A stretch of 7,492 bases of DNA from DATARH01 sp035504235 (GTDB taxonomy: Bacteria; Pseudomonadota; Alphaproteobacteria; ATCC43930; CGMCC-115725), in assembly GCA_035504235.1 (NCBI GenBank), contig DATJSH010000073.1:1-7492 (forward strand). The letters are read 5' to 3'. Position numbers and translations under genes: made by a program. The stretch's first letter is position 1. The number at the start of each line of letters is the position of its first letter. Positions 4,888 to 7,492 of this stretch are shown in pieces. The notes beneath the pieces are model-generated. The model did no database searches and had not been told where the DNA came from. It worked only from the letters and a program-made list of their open reading frames with translations.

Positions 4888-6400
4888 GCTGTTTGGTCCC
4901 GACGCCTCCCCCCCGGCACTACTTCCTGACTCCGACGGGGTCGCGCCGCTCACCCATCCGGACATCACCGGACTTACTGTCGATTCACGCCAGGTTCGCC
5001 CTGGCTTTCTGTTCGCGGCGCTGAAAGGCGTCGCGACTGACGGCCGTCGTTTCGCCGGCGAGGCGGTGGCGCGGGGCGCGGTCGCGATCCTGACCGACGA
5101 CGCAGCGGCCCTCGCCCTTGACGAGGCAGCGCGCCGCCAGGTCATGGTCATCACCGACACGAACCCGCAACGCCGCCTGGCGCTGCTGGCATCGCGCTTC
5201 TATCCGCAACGCCCGGCGACGATCGCCGGCGTCACCGGCACTAACGGCAAGACCTCGGTTGCGCATTTCACCCGCGAAATCTGGCAGGCGCTCGGCCGCC
5301 AATCGGCGAGCCTCGGGACGCTCGGCTGGGTGGCGGGCGCCGAACGGCACCCCGGCGCGCTGACCACGCCCGATCCCGTCGCGCTGCACCGCACGCTCTG
5401 CGAACTCGCCGCGCGCGGTGTCGATTGCGCGGCGATCGAGGCATCGAGCCACGGGCTCGCGCAGTTCCGGCTCGACGGCATCGAATTCGCCGCCGCGGCC
5501 TTCACCAACCTGACGCGCGACCACCTCGACTATCACGGCGATATGGCGACGTACCGCGCGGCGAAAGAGCGGCTGTTCACCGCACTGCTCGCGCCCGGCG
5601 GCACCGCCGTGCTCAACGCCGACAGCCCGGAATTTCCGCATCTCGCCGGGCTGATGGCGGCGCGCCGCCACAAGATCATCACCTATGGCACAAATGCCGG
5701 TGTCGATCTCCAACTGGCCGGCCGTGAGACGAGACATGACGGGCAGCGGATCAGCGTCAGCCTCTTCGGCATGCTGCACCATGTCGAGCTGAAGCTGATC
5801 GGCGAGTTCCAGGCGATGAACGTGCTGGCGGCGCTCGGCCTGGCGGTCGCCACCGGCAGCGATGTCTGCGCTGTCGCGGGCGCGCTCGATGCGCTGACGA
5901 CGGTGCCGGGGCGCATGCAGTTCGTCGGCGAGAAGTCATTTGCGGACGGGAGCAGCGCCGCGGTCTTTGTCGACTACGCCCATACGCCCGACGCGCTGCG
6001 CACCGTGCTCGCGGCGGCGCGGCCGCATACCGAGGGGCAGCTCGCCGTGGTGTTCGGCGCCGGCGGCGACCGCGACCCCGGCAAGCGGCCGCTGATGGGG
6101 CGAGCCTGCGCCGAGGGTGCGGACCTTCTCTATGTCACCGACGACAATCCGCGCAGCGAGAACCCGGCGGCGATTCGCCGGGCCATTCTCCAGGCGGCGC
6201 CGGGCGCGACCGAAATCGGCGACCGCCGCAAGGCGATCGACGCCGCGATCGCCGCGCTCAAACCCGGCGATGTGCTCGTCATCGCCGGTAAAGGACACGA
6301 GACCGGGCAGGTCATCGGCAAGGAAACCCTGCCGTTTGACGACGCCGCGGTCGCCGCCGAAGCGATCGCCACGGCAATCGCCCGGCGCGAGGCGCCATGA
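4874..6400 (+). CDS. murE: UDP-N-acetylmuramoyl-L-alanyl-D-glutamate--2,6-diaminopimelate ligase MurE
   Basis: MurE is the cytosolic ATP-dependent ligase that adds meso-diaminopimelate to UDP-MurNAc-L-Ala-D-Glu. Its 508 residues cover the three Mur ligase domains. The N-terminal UDP-binding domain has LTVDSRQVRPGFLFAAL. The central domain has the P-loop GVTGTNGKTS (Lys126), TNLTRDHLDYHGDM, and Lys231 in YRAAKERLF, the position carbamylated in Mur ligases. The C-terminal domain has VDYAHTPDAL, and DNPR at 424-427, the signature for diaminopimelate rather than lysine, then IAGKGHETGQ. The start is a TTG at 4874, inside the end of ftsI. An in-frame TAG at 4862 rules out earlier starts and there is no early ATG or GTG, while MNITELFG matches the usual MurE N-terminus. 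The length is normal for MurE alone, so it is not a MurE-MurF fusion. Confidence 0.96.
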   Translation: MNITELFGPDASPPALLPDSDGVAPLTHPDITGLTVDSRQVRPGFLFAALKGVATDGRRFAGEAVARGAVAILTDDAAALALDEAARRQVMVITDTNPQRRLALLASRFYPQRPATIAGVTGTNGKTSVAHFTREIWQALGRQSASLGTLGWVAGAERHPGALTTPDPVALHRTLCELAARGVDCAAIEASSHGLAQFRLDGIEFAAAAFTNLTRDHLDYHGDMATYRAAKERLFTALLAPGGTAVLNADSPEFPHLAGLMAARRHKIITYGTNAGVDLQLAGRETRHDGQRISVSLFGMLHHVELKLIGEFQAMNVLAALGLAVATGSDVCAVAGALDALTTVPGRMQFVGEKSFADGSSAAVFVDYAHTPDALRTVLAAARPHTEGQLAVVFGAGGDRDPGKRPLMGRACAEGADLLYVTDDNPRSENPAAIRRAILQAAPGATEIGDRRKAIDAAIAALKPGDVLVIAGKGHETGQVIGKETLPFDDAAVAAEAIATAIARREAP

Positions 6401-6507
6401 GGCCGCCGCATGACGGGTTGTGGCCCCGCAGCGATACGGTTATGCGTTACGTTTTGCCGGTTCGCGCGGCGTCGGCCGGGGCCGTACGTTACCTGGCCGC
6501 ACCTTAA
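6397..6507 (+). CDS. 36-codon open frame in the place of murF (possible murF scar or coupling ORF)
   Basis: An ATG overlaps the murE stop (ATGA), the usual arrangement for the next gene of this operon, which in most bacteria is murF. The frame stays open for only 36 codons and ends with TAA at 6505-6507. A GAGG at 6389-6392 could serve as a close-spaced Shine-Dalgarno. The product starts MRPPHDGLW. Alphaproteobacterial MurF often begins with a few residues and then LW, but nothing else is recognisable: there is no GxxGK[T/S] loop or other Mur ligase motif. It could be the remains of murF after an in-frame deletion, a tiny leader ORF that keeps ribosomes moving into mraY, or simply untranslated spacer. 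Whether it is expressed cannot be told from sequence. Confidence 0.35.
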   Translation: MRPPHDGLWPRSDTVMRYVLPVRAASAGAVRYLAAP

Positions 6508-6521
6508 TGAAAACAGACCGC

Positions 6522-7492
6522 ATGCTCTATCTGCTGCTTTATCCGCTTGCCGACGAGTTTCATGCGTTCAACCTGTTTCGCTACATCACGTTCCGCTCGG
6601 GCGGGGCGGTCGTCACCGCGCTTTTGATCAGCTTCATCTGCGGCCCCTCTGTCATTGCCTGGCTCAAGTCGAAACAGGGCGAAGGTCAGCCGATCCGCGA
6701 CGACGGCCCGCAGAGCCATCTGATCCGCAAGAAGGGGACGCCCACGATGGGCGGCTTCCTGATCCTGCTGGCGCTCACGGTCTCCACCTTGCTGTGGGCC
6801 GATCTCGCCAATCCCTATGTGTGGATCGCCCTGTTGGTCACGGTCGCCTTCGGCCTGATCGGGTTTTTCGACGACTACCGCAAGCTGACCCGGCGGTCAC
6901 ATCGCGGCGTTTCGGGGCGCTTGAAGCTGGTGCTGGAGTTCATCATCGCGGCGGCGGCCTGCATCGTTCTGGCATCCGTCGTGCACCAGCCCTTCGCCAA
7001 CGAGGTTGCCGTGCCGTTTTTCAAGAGCGCGCTGTTGAATCTCGGCTGGTTCTTTATCGCGTTCGGCGTCCTGGTGATCGTCGGTGCGTCGAATTCGGTC
7101 AATCTGACCGACGGGCTGGACGGCTTGGCGATCGTGCCGACGATGATCGCCGCCGGCTGTTTTGCCTTTATCGCCTATATGGTGGGCAACGCGACCTTTG
7201 CCGCGTATCTGCAGCTTTACCACATCCCGCATGCCGACGAACTCTCGGTGTTTTGCGGCGCGATGATCGGCGCAGGTCTCGGCTTCCTGTGGTTCAACGC
7301 CCCGCCGGCAATGGTTTTCATGGGCGACACCGGTTCGCTGTCGCTGGGGGGCGCGCTTGGTACCGTCAGCATCATCACCAAGCACGAACTGGTGCTGGCG
7401 ATTGTCGGCGGCCTGTTCGTGCTCGAAGCCGTTTCGGTGATTGTCCAGGTGGCGAGCTTCAAGCTGACGGGAAGACGCGTGTTCCGCATGGC
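6522..7492 (+). CDS. mraY: Phospho-N-acetylmuramoyl-pentapeptide-transferase MraY (3' end outside window)
   Basis: MraY is the integral membrane enzyme that transfers phospho-MurNAc-pentapeptide from UDP to undecaprenyl phosphate, making lipid I. The visible 323 residues (about 90% of the usual 360) follow the E. coli protein closely and contain many hydrophobic segments. Motifs include GTPTMGG, FFDDYRK, VNLTDGLDGLA, GLGFLWFN and MGDTGSL. The catalytic aspartates lie in FFDDY (codons 6870 and 6873) and MGDTG (codon 7326). The window ends at GRRVFRM, just before the expected HHH loop. The ATG at 6522 aligns residue for residue with the E. coli start. A second in-frame ATG at 6507 overlaps the stop of the preceding short frame (TAATG) and would add five residues. 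Neither has a clear Shine-Dalgarno, so translation is probably coupled to what lies upstream. The gene directly follows murE without murF. Confidence 0.95.
   Translation, partial: MLYLLLYPLADEFHAFNLFRYITFRSGGAVVTALLISFICGPSVIAWLKSKQGEGQPIRDDGPQSHLIRKKGTPTMGGFLILLALTVSTLLWADLANPYVWIALLVTVAFGLIGFFDDYRKLTRRSHRGVSGRLKLVLEFIIAAAACIVLASVVHQPFANEVAVPFFKSALLNLGWFFIAFGVLVIVGASNSVNLTDGLDGLAIVPTMIAAGCFAFIAYMVGNATFAAYLQLYHIPHADELSVFCGAMIGAGLGFLWFNAPPAMVFMGDTGSLSLGGALGTVSIITKHELVLAIVGGLFVLEAVSVIVQVASFKLTGRRVFRM

Noticed and set aside
4874..6400. MurE-MurF fusion as the explanation for absent murF
   Set aside because: The protein is 508 residues with a single P-loop and a single set of Mur ligase domains.
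6410..7492. Open frame from an ATG at 6410 running to the window end in a different frame from mraY
   Set aside because: Its translation is Arg/His-rich nonsense, while the mraY frame carries all family motifs.

Overview
The window is a chromosomal segment from a GC-rich alphaproteobacterium. It carries the start of the division and cell wall (dcw) cluster, preceded by the 3' part of the RNase P RNA gene. The placement rests on four things: the alphaproteobacterial style of the MraZ, FtsL and FtsI proteins; a long Ala/Pro-rich FtsL tail of the kind seen in Hyphomicrobiales-like lineages; an rnpB gene just upstream of mraZ; and a cluster of GANTC (CcrM-type) sites in the control region. The order cannot be fixed from the sequence alone.

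Layout. Bases 1 to about 205 are the 3' portion of rnpB on the + strand, with its 5' part outside the window. A VOC (glyoxalase/bleomycin-resistance fold) gene converges on it from the - strand (649 to 185), and its stop codon lies inside the last bases of the RNA gene. Bases 650-1090 are an intergenic control region of about 440 bp. Its second half is AT-richer and holds three GANTC sites within 66 bp, two candidate sigma-70 promoters, four NCCCA repeats at an exact 10-bp period (a MraZ box read on the - strand) and a perfect 9-bp hairpin in the presumed mraZ leader.

From 1091 the + strand is tightly packed: mraZ (regulator), rsmH (16S rRNA methyltransferase), ftsL (divisome scaffold), ftsI (septal transpeptidase PBP3), murE (meso-diaminopimelate ligase), then mraY (lipid I synthase), which runs off the right edge. 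Most junctions are stop/start overlaps, as expected of one translationally coupled operon. MraZ probably represses its own operon. RsmH is a conserved passenger. FtsL and FtsI build the septal synthase. MurE and MraY supply the lipid-linked precursor.

The main oddity is that murF, which normally lies between murE and mraY, is missing. Only about 120 bp separate the two genes. They contain a 36-codon open frame that starts in an ATGA overlap with murE and ends just before, or in overlap with, mraY. It could be an in-frame deletion scar of murF, or a small coupling ORF left after murF moved. I found no wholly new system. The points most worth a second look are the murF gap, the four-unit MraZ box on the promoter, the GANTC cluster and the mraZ leader hairpin.
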